DNA of 64,000 nt from Sphaerolaimus hirsutus (GCA_964036195.1 OZ038452.1:25989785-26053784), one strand, 5' to 3'; positions 47,301 to 57,400 are shown, counted from the first letter of the stretch. Notes: generated by a model from the sequence alone, not told the origin. Numbers and translations are program-made.

Positions 47301-50300
47301 TCGAGTGATAAATTACCGGGAGAAGTTTAATTTTGTGTGTGTTCGAACTTGTGTGTGGCACTGGACGATGACACTTTCCTCTTCACATTACGAAAATTGA
47401 AAAATTTCCTTTTGACAAGAAAGCGGGCTGGATTGGTAGGTATCTTATTTCTCTCAATTTGGTACAATGGGTCCCCACACGCTAGTTGACATCGACACCA
47501 AATGTCAACTGGTGCCGATCCCGATTCAAAGCTTGCTGACGAGCCGACGAATGACGTTCAAACGCGAGCTTTGAATTGGGAACGGAACCAGTTGACATTC
47601 GGTGTCGATGTCAACTAGCGTGTGAGGGGCCAATAATCCCACTTTCTCAAACACTGCATAAAACAAAAAGTTTAGTGAAATATACCGTCAATAGACGATT
47701 TATTTACACGATTGAACGGCGTCACTGAATATCTCAACGCCATTGATAAATCCGAACGAGTTATTTGTATCGCCGACCAATGCAACCAACCATGCCGTCC
47801 AGTCGCGCAAAAACTATGAACAAGTCGGCATCGTTGGCGTTGGGCACGAACGTCTTGGTGCCGGACACGTAGCGGTACGCGTCCAACATGCGCCCGCTCA
47901 GCGTGTAGCCCCGCGCGCGCATGTCGCCGATGTCGAAGCCGCTGAGTATTGTGATCACCATCAGGAGTCTCGAATGGGGGGAGAATAGGAGGTAGTGTAA
48001 CACCCCCCCACAAATCGTCTAGCTATGTTTCTATCCCGGAGGCATTTTTTGGCTACATACTATCCCCTGAACCGCCTTAAATTTTTCTGCTTTCAGCAAT
48101 ATTTCTGCAATTTTTTCCGTCAATTTTTTCTAATTTTTTCAAGTTTCCGTACAAATTTTGCTTTCCGTTTTCTAGCATTTCATTTCTCCATTTCCGGCAA
48201 GTGCACAAAACTTTTTGTGTTTCCGTTTTCCGTAAAAAAACAGGCTTCCGTTGTTGACACGCTAACCAACACATGTATACACCAAAGAAATCCCCAGAGA
48301 AGTGCAAAACCCAGACAAACGTGCTTTCCTCCTGCACGCACACGGCCACCTTCAACTCGCCGCTGAGCACATCGGCCAGGTACTTTTGGCGCACTTTTTC
48401 CGGCGCATGTTTAGAGAGCAATTCCACGGCCATGTCGGCGGCGCTGGCCACGTGCGCGTACAGGGACAGGTCGGCCGCGCCCAGCGACTCGCACACGCGC
48501 GCGTAGTGCTTGTGGCTCAGACCCAGACCGCCTGAGATTTTTGATTAATTGTGTTATTTCATTGCGAAATTAAAGTCACGGGTCGATGTGAACAAACGTA
48601 TTTTAAACTATATTTACCTTGTTCTTTTGGTACCCGGCTAGTTCCAAAAGTAGGCGGGCAGTGATTGTGCATATTGCACGATGTGCAAGATTTTGTATCT
48701 GGCTATTCTATAACCGTACCTAAATCCTTGAAGGGGTGTATTTTTCTCCTCTATATTTTAAAGACTATATTTTTGCATATGGCATTATTAGTTGGGGAGT
48801 TATTCATGAGGGTGTTATGCAAGGTGAACAGTCATTCATGAGAGTTATTCAAGGAAGGAGTTATATTTTCATCAGAATTTTCAAAATGGACAAATAATAT
48901 TAAGTTAGGATCATACCTAAATAGTTTTACAAATCAAAAGGGAGGAGTTATTAGAGGGGGTATTTTTTCCTCACACAGCTCACAGGGGGTAGTTTTTTGA
49001 AGGGGGAGTTGCTCGAGCGAGCGGCTAAATCTAGGATTAATGGTAGCTACTTAAAGCGTAATCTTTAACTTGACCCGAAATCCTGGCAAATTGCCAACTA
49101 CTACCTGCCAACTTTTGGATCTAACGAGGTACTTTCATGCCGAAAACGCCAGCTGCAGCCAAAGCTTCCAGCGCAGAGTCTGGAGTGCGTCCGCTCTGAT
49201 CCAACGCTTGTGAATCCACTGGAAGAGGGGTTATTTTAGTGATGATCAGTTCTGTTTAATTAATCTACCTATGCATTGAACCTATCGTATTTTTGATTGA
49301 GTGATATTTAAGAATTGCCGAGGAATTTTTATACAGGCTGATCATACCGCCATCTCGGCTCAAATCAGATAGAAACGCAAAGAAATGGAAAATCGAATAA
49401 AAACCCAAAAATACCATTGTTTTGGATGATGTCTTCCACTAATTTGATGAACTGATTGAGGTCTTCCAGTGACTCGATATCTGGCAACTCAGGAAATATC
49501 AGCGAGCGCTGAAAGACGGACAGAGAACTGTTGTGAAATTGTAATGTGAAATGAAAATGTGATGTGATGTGAAAGTGTTGTGAAATTAGAACAATGTGAT
49601 CGAAAAGCGCACGAAAAAAAAATCTCGAGACTCCAGTGCCAGTACTTTTGACGCCAATTCAAAAGTCGCCTGATCTAAACTTCATTCCCCATCGCAATAC
49701 CATACACAAAAAAACCCTAAATACAACCTTCAAACCTGTTCAATCTCATTCATGAACAGCCCCTGCAGCAGCGACGGTCTCTCTGCGGCAGCTGCTTGTT
49801 CCCCTTCGTGGGTCACCGCCTGCTGACCGCCGCCATCTCGTTGTGCTGCGGCGACCGGCTCAGTTGATGTGCCCGCTTGAGATGAGAGCCAGCGACTGCC
49901 TGGAGGGAAGGGTGGATGAGGGTTTTCGGATTATTTTGAATGTGTGAAGGAAGATGGAATCAAACTATAGGGACGGGAGGATGCCATGTTTAGATTAAGC
50001 TAACTACCTATATCAAAGAATTGGCCCTATCATTTCCGGATATTTTCTAAAGCACTTATGGGGTAAACTTCAGAAAAATTCAGTTTCAATGAGTAATACA
50101 GGAAAATTGGACGCAATTCTGTTGAATTTCATTACAGACTAGCAAACAGTACGTAAGTAGCCATATACAGCCTTTGTCAACATACACACAGTACTAAAGT
50201 CAACGCCTTAGAGCCAGGAAGTCTGATATTTAAATACCGAAAACTCACAAGCACTGACTGTGGCGCCATGATCCCGTCGCCTGCGATGACAAGCGAGGCT

Positions 50301-50543
50301 CACTTTATTGCTCAAATATCGCCTAAATAAATCCCAAACTAAACAAACATATGATCCAAACAACAATAATAACAAACAAAATACAGCAGGCAGCAACGCC
50401 TCTCAAAAATTAGAAAAACCTGTCAAAACAGTTCAAAATATGCAAACCGACAACTTTGTCGCAATCCGCAGACGTATATTCGAGGGCCGCGGCGACAAGG
50501 CGCACCGCACGCAGGCGGTTATCGCCGCTGGGCGAGCGAACAT
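41322..50543 (-). CDS. ACAD9: ACAD9-like acyl-CoA dehydrogenase family protein, apparent pseudoenzyme (683 aa)
   Basis: ACAD9 is a mitochondrial matrix flavoprotein needed for complex I assembly. Coding-order exons: 50543-50455, 49895-49736, 49508-49415, 49218-49126, 48531-48321, 47941-47791, 47239-47065, 45439-45290, 45217-45083, 44296-44115, 43872-43781, 43476-43257, 42554-42365, 41431-41322. Total 2052 nt, all GT-AG, phases closing. The first exon encodes an Arg-rich presequence without acidic residues (MFARPAAITACVRC). Collinear family blocks: IFPELPDIESLEDLNQFIKL; VDSQALDQSG; GLGLSHKHYARV; KYLADVLSGELKVAVC; VQFVDCPVPEDNVLG; LESLTYYVAG; LHPSL; RASRAYAVGL. The C-terminus ALDRNW resembles HPLDRTC of ACAD9 rather than the ACADVL end. 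The catalytic Glu is replaced by Leu480, GGxG by GPDA, and CLTEPASGSD by CVQEESTGFD. Least certain are the junctions at 50455/49895 and at 43781, chosen by phase. Many introns contain transposons. Confidence 0.88.
41657..42252. mobile_element. hAT-like element with AAAAAACG/TTTTTT arms, ACAD9-like last intron
   Basis: Exact 8-bp duplication GCCATATT at 41649-41656 and 42253-42260. Termini are TAGGGTTGG and CCAACCCTA. Inner ends are TTTTTTAAAAAAAACATCGG-like repeats; the core is unique. Its arms resemble those of the element at 25062. Confidence 0.85.
42556..42950. mobile_element. GGGATAGATAGATAGCTGAG-family repeat, ACAD9-like intron
   Basis: Contains GGGATAGATAGATAGCTGAG and GGCTAAAAATAGG-type sequence with poly-G/poly-C edges, ending CCTAGGAGACCCCTG. 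Same family as the complete copy at 45477-45983 and fragments near 2880-2930, 29300-29560, 30055-30170, 44410-44660 and 47969-48075. Target duplication not found. Confidence 0.55.
43015..43165. mobile_element. Degenerate GGGATCCCG-arm hAT-like remnant
   Basis: AACGGGATCCCGATC followed by scattered CCCGATC/GAAATCCCGACC units, related to the arms at 22608-23203. It lies in an ACAD9-like intron. Ends eroded. Confidence 0.45.
45477..45983. mobile_element. hAT-like element, CAGGGGTCTCGAAT end, CTATCTATCCCGGAGG arms
   Basis: Exact 8-bp duplication TCATAACG at 45469-45476 and 45984-45991. The ends (CAGGGGTCTCGAAT and the complement of ATTCAAGATACCTATG) match imperfectly. The arms are AGCTATCTATCTATCCCGGA units plus C-runs. 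In ACAD9-like transcription the insertion lies only about 30 bases upstream of the acceptor of the exon at 45439-45290. Confidence 0.8.
46127..46805. mobile_element. TA-flanked element, ACTCGGCATACATGATACTC ends
   Basis: The left end ACTCGGCATACATGATACTC and its complement at the right are flanked by TA. It lies in the large ACAD9-like intron (45440-47064). A roughly 95-residue minus-strand frame inside has no recognised family. Confidence 0.65.
47469..47631. mobile_element. Palindromic MITE, GGGTCCCCACACGCTAGTTG, AAT duplication
   Basis: Same family as 40891-41053, with complementary halves. AAT flanks at 47466-47468 and 47632-47634. In an ACAD9-like intron. Confidence 0.75.
48060..48265. 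mobile_element. Degenerate CCGTTTTCC-arm repeat
   Basis: Scattered TTTCCGTTTTCCG units, ending near GTTGACACGCTA, resemble the right end of the 19539 and 53597 elements. It lies in an ACAD9-like intron directly after a GGAGTCTCGAATGGGG-family fragment (47969-48060). Confidence 0.5.
48660..49120. other. ACAD9-like intron: GGGGGAGTTATTC repeat remnants
   Basis: GGGGAGTTATTCATGAG and related units of the CCTCGAA-family TA element are present (about 48780-49010), without intact termini. No exon seen. Confidence 0.5.
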
Positions 50544-50693
50544 TTTGAAGGGGCCTTGCAAAATGCCTTTCGAGAGTGCATTCGCATTCGGGCACAAGAT
50601 TGTGATGAAATTTTTGTGTTTTCGTGTGAATCGGGAATCTATACACAGTGTCTATTGTCGGTCGGTGACGTGCCAACGGCCTCGAATTAGATC

Positions 50694-52348
50694 ACCCTAA
50701 ATCCTCGAATAAGGCCTCAGGGTAGTTATTTCTTCCTCAGACGTTTTTGAGAGGGGAGTTATTCAAGGGAGAGTTATTCGAGGTGGAAGTTATTGTTTCC
50801 TCGTAAAACTTGGACTTAATTGTATGGGTGCAGTCTGTAAACTCATGTAATTCAGCTATTTAACTGTCCAACAACAGTAAAAATATGTGTATACACTGCA
50901 TACACATAATGTACCTGCTGTCGCTGCTCTAAGCTAATATTCTTTTGTATTTTTGCATTGTATCGTTCTCATCCAGAGGGGGGCGTTTTACAAGAGGGCG
51001 GAGTTATTCGAGGGGGGAGTTACTTCTTCCTTACTTCGCAAACAGGGGGGAGTTATTTCTTCCTCACCTCGCAAACAGGGGGGAGTTATTTCTTACTCAC
51101 CTCGCAAACAGGGGGGAGTTATTTCTTCCTCACCTCGCAAACAGGGGGGAGTTATTTCTTACTCACCTCGCAAACAGGGGGGAGTTATTGTTCCTGGGGA
51201 CAATTATGCAGGTGGAGAAGCTCACCTCGCAAACAGGGAGGAGTCATTTCTTACTCACCTCGCAAACAGGGGGGAGTTATTGTTCCTGGGGACAATTATG
51301 CAGGTGGAGAAGCTCACCTCGCAAACAGGGAGGAGTCATTTCTTACTCACCTCGCAAACAGGGGGGAGTTATTGTTCCTGGGGACAATTATGCAGGTGGA
51401 GAAGCTCACCTCGCAAACAGGGAGGAGTCATTTCTTACTCACCTCGCAAACAGGGGGGAGTTATTGTTCCTGGGGACAATTATGCAGGTGGAGAAGCTCA
51501 ACTCGCAAACAGGGAGGAGTCATTACTTACTCACCTCGCAAACAGGGGGGAGTTATTGTTCCTGGGGACAATTATGCAGGTGGAGAAGCTCACCTCGCAA
51601 ACAGGTAGGAGTCATTTCTTACTCACCTCGCAAACAGGGGGGAGTTATTGTTCCTGGGGACAATTACGCAGGTGGAGAAGCTCACCTCGCAAACAGGGGG
51701 GAGTTATTTCTTCCTCACCACGCAAACAGGGGGGAGTTATTTCTTCCTTACCTCCCAAACAGGGGGGAGTTATTTCTTACTCACCTCGCAAACAGGGGGG
51801 AGTTTTTTCTTCCTCACCTTGCAAACAGAGGGGAGTTATTTCTTCCTGAGGACAATTACGCAGGTGGAGAAGCTCACCTCGCAAACAGGGGGGAGTTATT
51901 TCTTCCTTACCTTGCAAACAGGGGGGAGTTATTTCTTCCTGGGGACAATTACGCAGGTGGAGAAGCTCACCTCGCAAACAGGGGGTAGTTATTTCTTCCT
52001 TACTACGCAAACAGGGGGGAGTTATTTCTTCCTGGGGACAATTACGCAGGTGGAGAAGCTCACCTCGCAAACAGGGGGTAGTTATTTCTTCCTTACTACG
52101 CAAACAGGGGGGAGTTATTTCTTCCTCACCTTGCAAACAGAGGGGAGTTATTTCTTCCTGGGGACAATTACGCAGGTGGAGAAGCTCACCTCACAAACAG
52201 GGGGGAGTTATTTCTTCCTGGGGACAATTACGCAGGTGGAGAAGCTCACCTCGCAAACAGGGGGGAGTTATTTCTTCCTCACCTCGCAAACAGGGGGAGT
52301 TATTCAAGGGGGCAGTTATTCGAGGGGGTATTATTCTAGGATTTGCGG
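50694..52348. mobile_element. TA-type element expanded by a minisatellite
   Basis: The ends CCCTAAATCCTCGAATAAGG and the complement of ATTATTCTAGGATTTGCGG match the CCTCGAA family (compare 55810-56230). The interior is the 51030-52300 array. The outermost dinucleotides are CA and TA, one mismatch from a TA duplication. Confidence 0.6.
51030..52300. repeat. 33-bp and 92-bp minisatellite array
   Basis: The basic unit CTCGCAAACAGGGGGGAGTT plus ATTTCTTCCTCAC is 33 bp (starts at 51037, 51070, 51103, 51136). From about 51209 to 51669 a 92-bp higher-order unit adds TCCTGGGGACAATTATGCAG (copies start at 51209, 51301, 51393, 51485, 51577, 51669). Further mixed copies follow to about 52300. Neither unit has a stop in any + frame, so overlapping frames of 216-347 codons arise in all three. 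Confidence 0.95.
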
Positions 52349-53005
52349 TACTTACAGTGTAATGAGTGAAATAGTGTCGGGCACATCACGTTCTAAATGA
52401 ATCTGGGCACTGGGCTTTGTGGAATACTGGGGACAATTACGCAGGTTTTGGAGCAAAAAGAGCCCTACTACAAAGCGCCGTCATATCCACAATTGATGTC
52501 CGAAAAATGTGCATTATTGAACATGTGTGAAGTGTAGAATGGGTTGAATGTTAATGATATCAATTTAATTATTCAAGCAAATCTGGTATTATTTTTTGAA
52601 AAATCATAATGATATCATGTATGGTAAATTTAATGACTTATGAATACTTTGCACTGCGAACCTGAAGTGAATAGGTTAAAAATTTTCCCATGAAAATGAT
52701 TATGCCTGCTCAAGTAAGATTATGTTGTAATCTTTTACTAGTTAATCGTGTGCTCTTGACCTGGAAAGTTTTCTCTGTTGAAAATCTATCTTCCCGGAGT
52801 AATAATTTGATAGTTCCATAAACCCCCTCCAAGATCAAAAACATGCCATTTTTCAAAAAGAATAAGTTATATGTCTTCTCAATATAGTTAAATATGTCTT
52901 CTCAATTCTCAGTGTATAAAGTAGAAATGCTTGCAACTCGATAGTCATATTCAGAAAAATTAGCTAATAATAATCTTCAGATAACAATCCCAGCTTCATG
53001 AGAAA

Positions 53006-53095
53006 AACCCTGTCATGTAAAGTGCCTTGCAACTTTTTGCAGGGCATTTTACATGACTTAAAAAACTTTGCATGGCATTTTAGATTTTACAGGGT
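53006..53095. mobile_element. Short CCCTGTCATGTAAA/TTTTACAGGG MITE
   Basis: ACCCTGTCATGTAAAGTGCC at the left and TTAGATTTTACAGGGT at the right form a hairpin. Minimal member of the CCCTGTAAA family. Confidence 0.6.
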
Positions 53096-53322
53096 GACCG
53101 GCACCAGGTGTTGGCGATTATTCTATTTCTGTTTGTTCTGTGGGTACAATGACATAGGTTTAGTTGGCCAATATTTTTGAGGAAAATTCTGATTTCCACC
53201 CCCCCTCCCCGAGAACCAGAACCGTAGATACAAAACAAGTTATTTTACCTAAATATCTTTTAGGCAACCCAATCACCCACTAATACACTGATGCTACCAA
53301 TCACAAAGTAAAACTCCTAAGC

Positions 53323-55781
53323 ATGAAACACACATTTGCGACCACCATCTTTGTGTTTGGCATATTCTGTCTGCATGATTCCACGTGCCAAACAATTGGC
53401 CAAAGGCGACATCGTGCGAGGATCCTGCGTCAAAATGAACAATACATGGCACTCGAACAGTACAGCAAAATGTGCAGCCGCTATACGGAGGACAGGGACA
53501 CGTGCGAACTGGTGCAAGACGTCACAAAAAAGTGAGCCACACCGCAACTTGGCAACCTTCCAAAAAACACCTTCACAATGCAAATGCGCACAGGATTAGG
53601 GTGTCAAATTTCCATTTCCGTTTTCCGTTTCCGCCTTTCCGCAGGAAAATTTTTTACCTTTCCGTTTTCCGTTTTCCGGCAGCCGAAAATTTTTTACCTT
53701 TCCGTTTTCCGTTTTCCGGCAGCCGAAAAATTTTTACCTTTCCGTTTTCCGTTTTCCGGCAGCTGAAAATTTTTTACCTTTCCGTTTCCGTTTTTCCGGC
53801 CCATTTTTCCGTTTTCCGGCTGAAAAATTTTTACCTTTCCGTTTCCGTTTTACCAGGTCATTTTTCCATTTTCTGGCTCAATTTTCAGTTTTCTGGCATT
53901 TTTCCATTGTTTATTCCAATCTGTATTCATCTTCAATTGGCTCATCCCATTGTGTTGTTTTTGTCTCTTGGAGCAGCATTGACAACTGGGATTTCAGGGT
54001 CAGTGAAACAGGTGCTGTGAACCCAATTGGGTCATATGCTGACACCAATAATATATTCAAGTTTCGTCTGGTTGGTGTTGTGATGCTGTCAATTTGCAAT
54101 TTTGGTGTTGATATTGCCAGCATGTCCGTTCGGTGATTTTATTTCATGCCCAATACTGCGACAATTTTATTCACCTTTGGACTCCTGTCATTTTCTGCTA
54201 TTTCATTCATGACTCATCTGGAGTTTGACAGCCATTCCCTCATGTTCATAGAACATTGGTTAAATAAAGCTTTGACTTTGTAATATAGTTCTAAAGCTTC
54301 AACTTCATTTGTGACACTCATGATGAAGTTATCAACATACATGTTGTTTATTATCATCGCCAACTGGTTTCATTCATGTTGTTTATTGTCACATTTAAAT
54401 GGTATTTTATGACTGCTCCCAAAATTGCTGGGCTGCAGACAAGTCCAAACAGTACGCGTTTAAAACGAAGTACTATTATATTATTTTCAGTTACTGGTTT
54501 TGAGGCATCTTTCAGCCAGAAAAATCGTGTGTAGTCTCTAGCTTGGTCATGCAATCCTATTTGCAAAAATGCCTTTTCAATATTGGCAATTAATGCTAGA
54601 TTGCCTGCCCTGAACCTCAGGAGTAGGCCCAGTGCTAATGGTGTTGTAATTGGTTCTCTAAAAAGGCACTCGTTGAAACTGGGCTTACCTGCCGACCCAT
54701 TTTACACGATTCTGCATGATGTTGATTTGCCCGGTGTGATTACTGGCTGGTGTGGCAGGTAATGAATCCCCTTGTTGTCTGTTTTGTCATCACAGATCTC
54801 AATTATTCCCTTTTCTAGTTGGTCATCCAAAACTTTCTGGTATTGTTTGTATAAGTTTGGATCTTTGTTAAATCTTCTTATCAGTGATTTAAACTGCACC
54901 AAGGCTTCTGCTTTTCCCATGGGCAGGTCACTGATACTCTCTTTATACAGCCAGTCAATATAGTATTGTTTGTTGTTGTTGTTGAATTTTATGCTATTTA
55001 TTATCATCTCCTCTGCAATGTTGTCATCAATTGCATAGGAGTCATCAGTGATTCCCACTGCTTCTAGACTTTGAAATTGTCGTAGTGTTTCCTTTCCTAT
55101 GGCCACTATGGCTACTTTTTGATGATTTTTTGTTGGTTCAGTTAAGCTTGAACTACGAGTGAAGTTACAGGCATGATCCATAGTTGCAGAATGTACAGCT
55201 ACCACAATCAAAGCCAAACAGGCAAACCTGCATGCAGGTTTTCCTTCTGCAAATTTGTCTATTCCCGTGCTAATTTCACTTTATTTTTTTCCGTTTCCGT
55301 GAAAATTTTGCTTTCCGTTTTCCGTTTTCCGGCATTTCATTTTTCCGTTTTCCGTTTTCCGGCTGACAATTTTTTTTTACCTTTCCGTTTTCCGTTTTCC
55401 GCTGAGTGAAATTTTTTTACCTTTCCGTTTTCCGTTTTCTGGCAAAATTTTTTTTTTACCTTTCCGTTTTCCGTTTTCCGTAAAGTGAAAAAATTTTACC
55501 TTTCCGTTTTCCGTTTTCCGTAAAAAATTTTTTTTGACACCCTACACAGGATGGAGCAATGTCTGGTGCGCGCAGCGACCAACATTCTACGCGCATCGCG
55601 GACCAGCGTCTTCAGGAGATGGCAGCGACGGCACAGGGGCCGTAAAAGGTGGCAGCGGTGCTGCAAATCCATGCGGCGCGAAAGCGATCGGGATCTCCGC
55701 AGGGCGTGCAGAGACAGACGCCGCTGGCGCGACAGACATGGCAGACATGAAAGGAACGAATGTGAAAGGTTGGGGAGATGA
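53323..55781 (+). CDS. Small secreted Arg-rich Cys-containing protein (146 aa), family unknown
   Basis: Two exons, 53323-53531 and 55550-55781, 441 nt. The donor is AA|GTGAGC and the acceptor CTACACAG|G; phase 2 closes exactly. Residues 1-22 (MKHTFATTIFVFGIFC...) form a signal peptide. Exon 1 continues with a Gln/Glu-rich segment holding two cysteines. Exon 2 has about 26 Arg in 76 residues and five Cys (QCLV, RCC, AC, EC), with dense basic runs such as RRWQRRHRGRKR. The family is not recognised; a secreted cationic peptide or a nucleic-acid-binding protein are both possible. Without splicing, exon 1 alone reads to TGA at 53533, giving a 70-residue protein. A 1948-bp hAT-like element occupies nearly all of the intron. 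An alternative exon-2 frame (Gly/Ala-rich) is also open, but the splice phase favours the Arg-rich one. Confidence 0.5.
53597..55544. mobile_element. hAT-like element with CCGTTTTCCG arms and a BEL/Pao cargo
   Basis: Exact 8-bp duplication CACAGGAT at 53589-53596 and 55545-55552. Termini are TAGGGTGTCAAA and TTTGACACCCTA, as in 19539-20190. The arms (53600-53890, 55270-55540) are CCGTTTTCCGGCA units with TTTTTACC spacers. The central 1.3 kb carries a minus-strand retrotransposon fragment. The right duplication supplies the AG acceptor of the host gene. Confidence 0.9.
53911..55217 (-). pseudogene. BEL/Pao-type retrotransposon pol fragment, decayed
   Basis: Minus-strand frames in family order. 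55217-54702 has the pre-RT region (QLEKGIIEICDD, then HYLPHQPVITPGK). 54566-54354 has RT blocks (FFWLKDASKPVTENN, RFKRVLFGLVCSPA). About 54345-54260 has the RT catalytic box YVDN. 54123-53911 has the linker after RT (SAYDPIGFTAPVSL, QWDEP). The frames are offset and broken by stops. No gag, integrase or LTR is seen. It is flanked on both sides by the arms of the hAT-like element that contains it. Confidence 0.85.
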
Positions 55782-55809
55782 CGTAGCACCATTAACAAAA
55801 TTATACCTA

Positions 55810-56230
55810 CCGTAAATCCTCGAATAAATCCCCGGAGAGTTATTTTCCTCATTTTTTCGTCAGAATTTTTACGGGAGGGGGGGGGGGGTAGATATTCTTT
55901 CATCAGAATTTTCAGAAAAACGTAGGATTAATTTACTGCACAAATAGGGTAATATTTGATATTATAATATGAATGATTTGTAAGAATACAAAATCAACAA
56001 TCCAAGAAATGAAATCAATGTTAGTGAACTCTAGCTGCAAGATATAAATAATACATAGGTATATTTACATAATAAATACATAAAACGTTTTTTGAAAATG
56101 TGAAATATTCCTTACCCATCAAAGTGGGGGGATTATTCGAGATGGGATTTATTTTTTCCTCATCCTCACAAGAGGGGGGACTTATTCGAAGGGGGAGTTA
56201 TTCCGTGGGGACTTTTTCGAGAATATACGG
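55810..56230. mobile_element. TA-flanked CCGTAAATCCTCGAA element
   Basis: Ends CCGTAAATCCTCGAATAAAT and the complement of TTTTTCGAGAATATACGG, flanked by TA (55808-55809, 56231-56232). GGGGG tracts on the inner sides. It begins 28 bases after the stop of the Arg-rich gene. Confidence 0.7.
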
Positions 56231-56464
56231 TATTTGAAAAACGCAGAAAAACGCGCCAAGCTCGGGCCGAGGAGGTCATCCTGGACGCAATAGAATATGG
56301 TTTGAATCAGGGGTGTCTATGGCTGGGGGTACAAATACATCAGCTGCCTATTTAAAACAGACCCCACTTAGCTAATCTCCGCAGATAGCACAGTATACAT
56401 AGCTACCATGCACTCCCAAAAATACGCCAAACAGCGTGTCCTCGGTTTTCTAACAAAATTGATA

Positions 56465-56910
56465 CTGTATTACCTCGAATTATCCCCCCCTCGAATTATC
56501 CCCCCCTCGAATTAACCCCCCTCAAAATGGGCTGGGGAAAAAATAAACCGCCCCTCGGAATACCCCCCCCCCCATTCGGAATGATGTACGTCATGTATGT
56601 ATAATAAATACGTCATGTATACAATTTACATGATGTATATTACTGCTAATTTGCATTGCAGCTACACATAGACTAGTTTCTGTAGCTATCTACGTTTTTA
56701 TGTCCAAATATATCCCGTTTGGACACATTCATTAGCTGTTTTGGCTACGAAAATGCCCACTTTTTACTACGATCCCTACGAAAATTTCTGACGAAATAAT
56801 ACCCCCCCCCTCGAATAACCCCCCTCGAATAACCCCCCTCGAATTAACCCCCCCTCAAATTTTGCTGGCGAAATAATAAACCCCCACGGGGGTATTTCGA
56901 GGTAATACGG
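56465..56910. mobile_element. TA-flanked CTGTATTACCTCGAA element
   Basis: Ends CTGTATTACCTCGAATTATC and the complement of GGTATTTCGAGGTAATACGG; TA on both sides (56463-56464, 56911-56912). Contains C-runs and TCGAATTA/TCGAATAAC repeats. Confidence 0.75.
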
Positions 56911-57159
56911 TAAATCGATTTTTTTTAAATTTGAGTTATACCATAGTGAATCAGTTTTGGACTTGGTCTGCAACAGTTGTTGACTGACTCCTCATTCTGA
57001 TTGTTTTTTTTCAAATGTGTTAAAAATTGATTTATCGACTTTGGACATTTCTGTTGTCAACTACTGGCTGTAGGACCAATGCAATTTGCTATCTATACGA
57101 TGCACGCAAACTGCAAACGTTGGGAACCCCGGTCCAAATGACACTGCGACTGTGATCAA

Positions 57160-57400
57160 AAGTGTGGAGCTGGTGCCAGTTCCGCAAATTGAGAAGTGGA
57201 AGTAAAATGACAAATGAGAAATGAATTGAGAAAAAAATTGGCAAAAGCGAAGTGAAATCGCAAGTAAATTGGCAAAAGCAAAATAATGAAAAATAAAAAA
57301 AGTAATTTCCCTTCGCTTTTGCCAATTACCTTCTCAGTTCACTTCGCATTTGCCATTTTACTTCTCACTTCTCAATTTGCGGAACCGGCCCCTGGTGTCC
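57160..57400. mobile_element. MITE with GTTCCGCAAATTGAGAAGTG arms
   Basis: CCAGTTCCGCAAATTGAGAAG at the left is matched by CTTCTCAATTTGCGGAACCGG at the right. Inner repeats are AAATGACAAATG/CATTTGCCATTT. Target duplication uncertain. Confidence 0.65.

Noticed and set aside
51030..52300. Regular 33-bp direct repeats as a CRISPR array
   Set aside because: Units are contiguous without unique spacers, and the setting is an animal genome.
50945..52400. Overlapping + frames of 216-347 codons (LANRGELFLPH repeats)
   Set aside because: Produced by the 33/92-bp minisatellite, open in every forward frame; no start context or splice logic.
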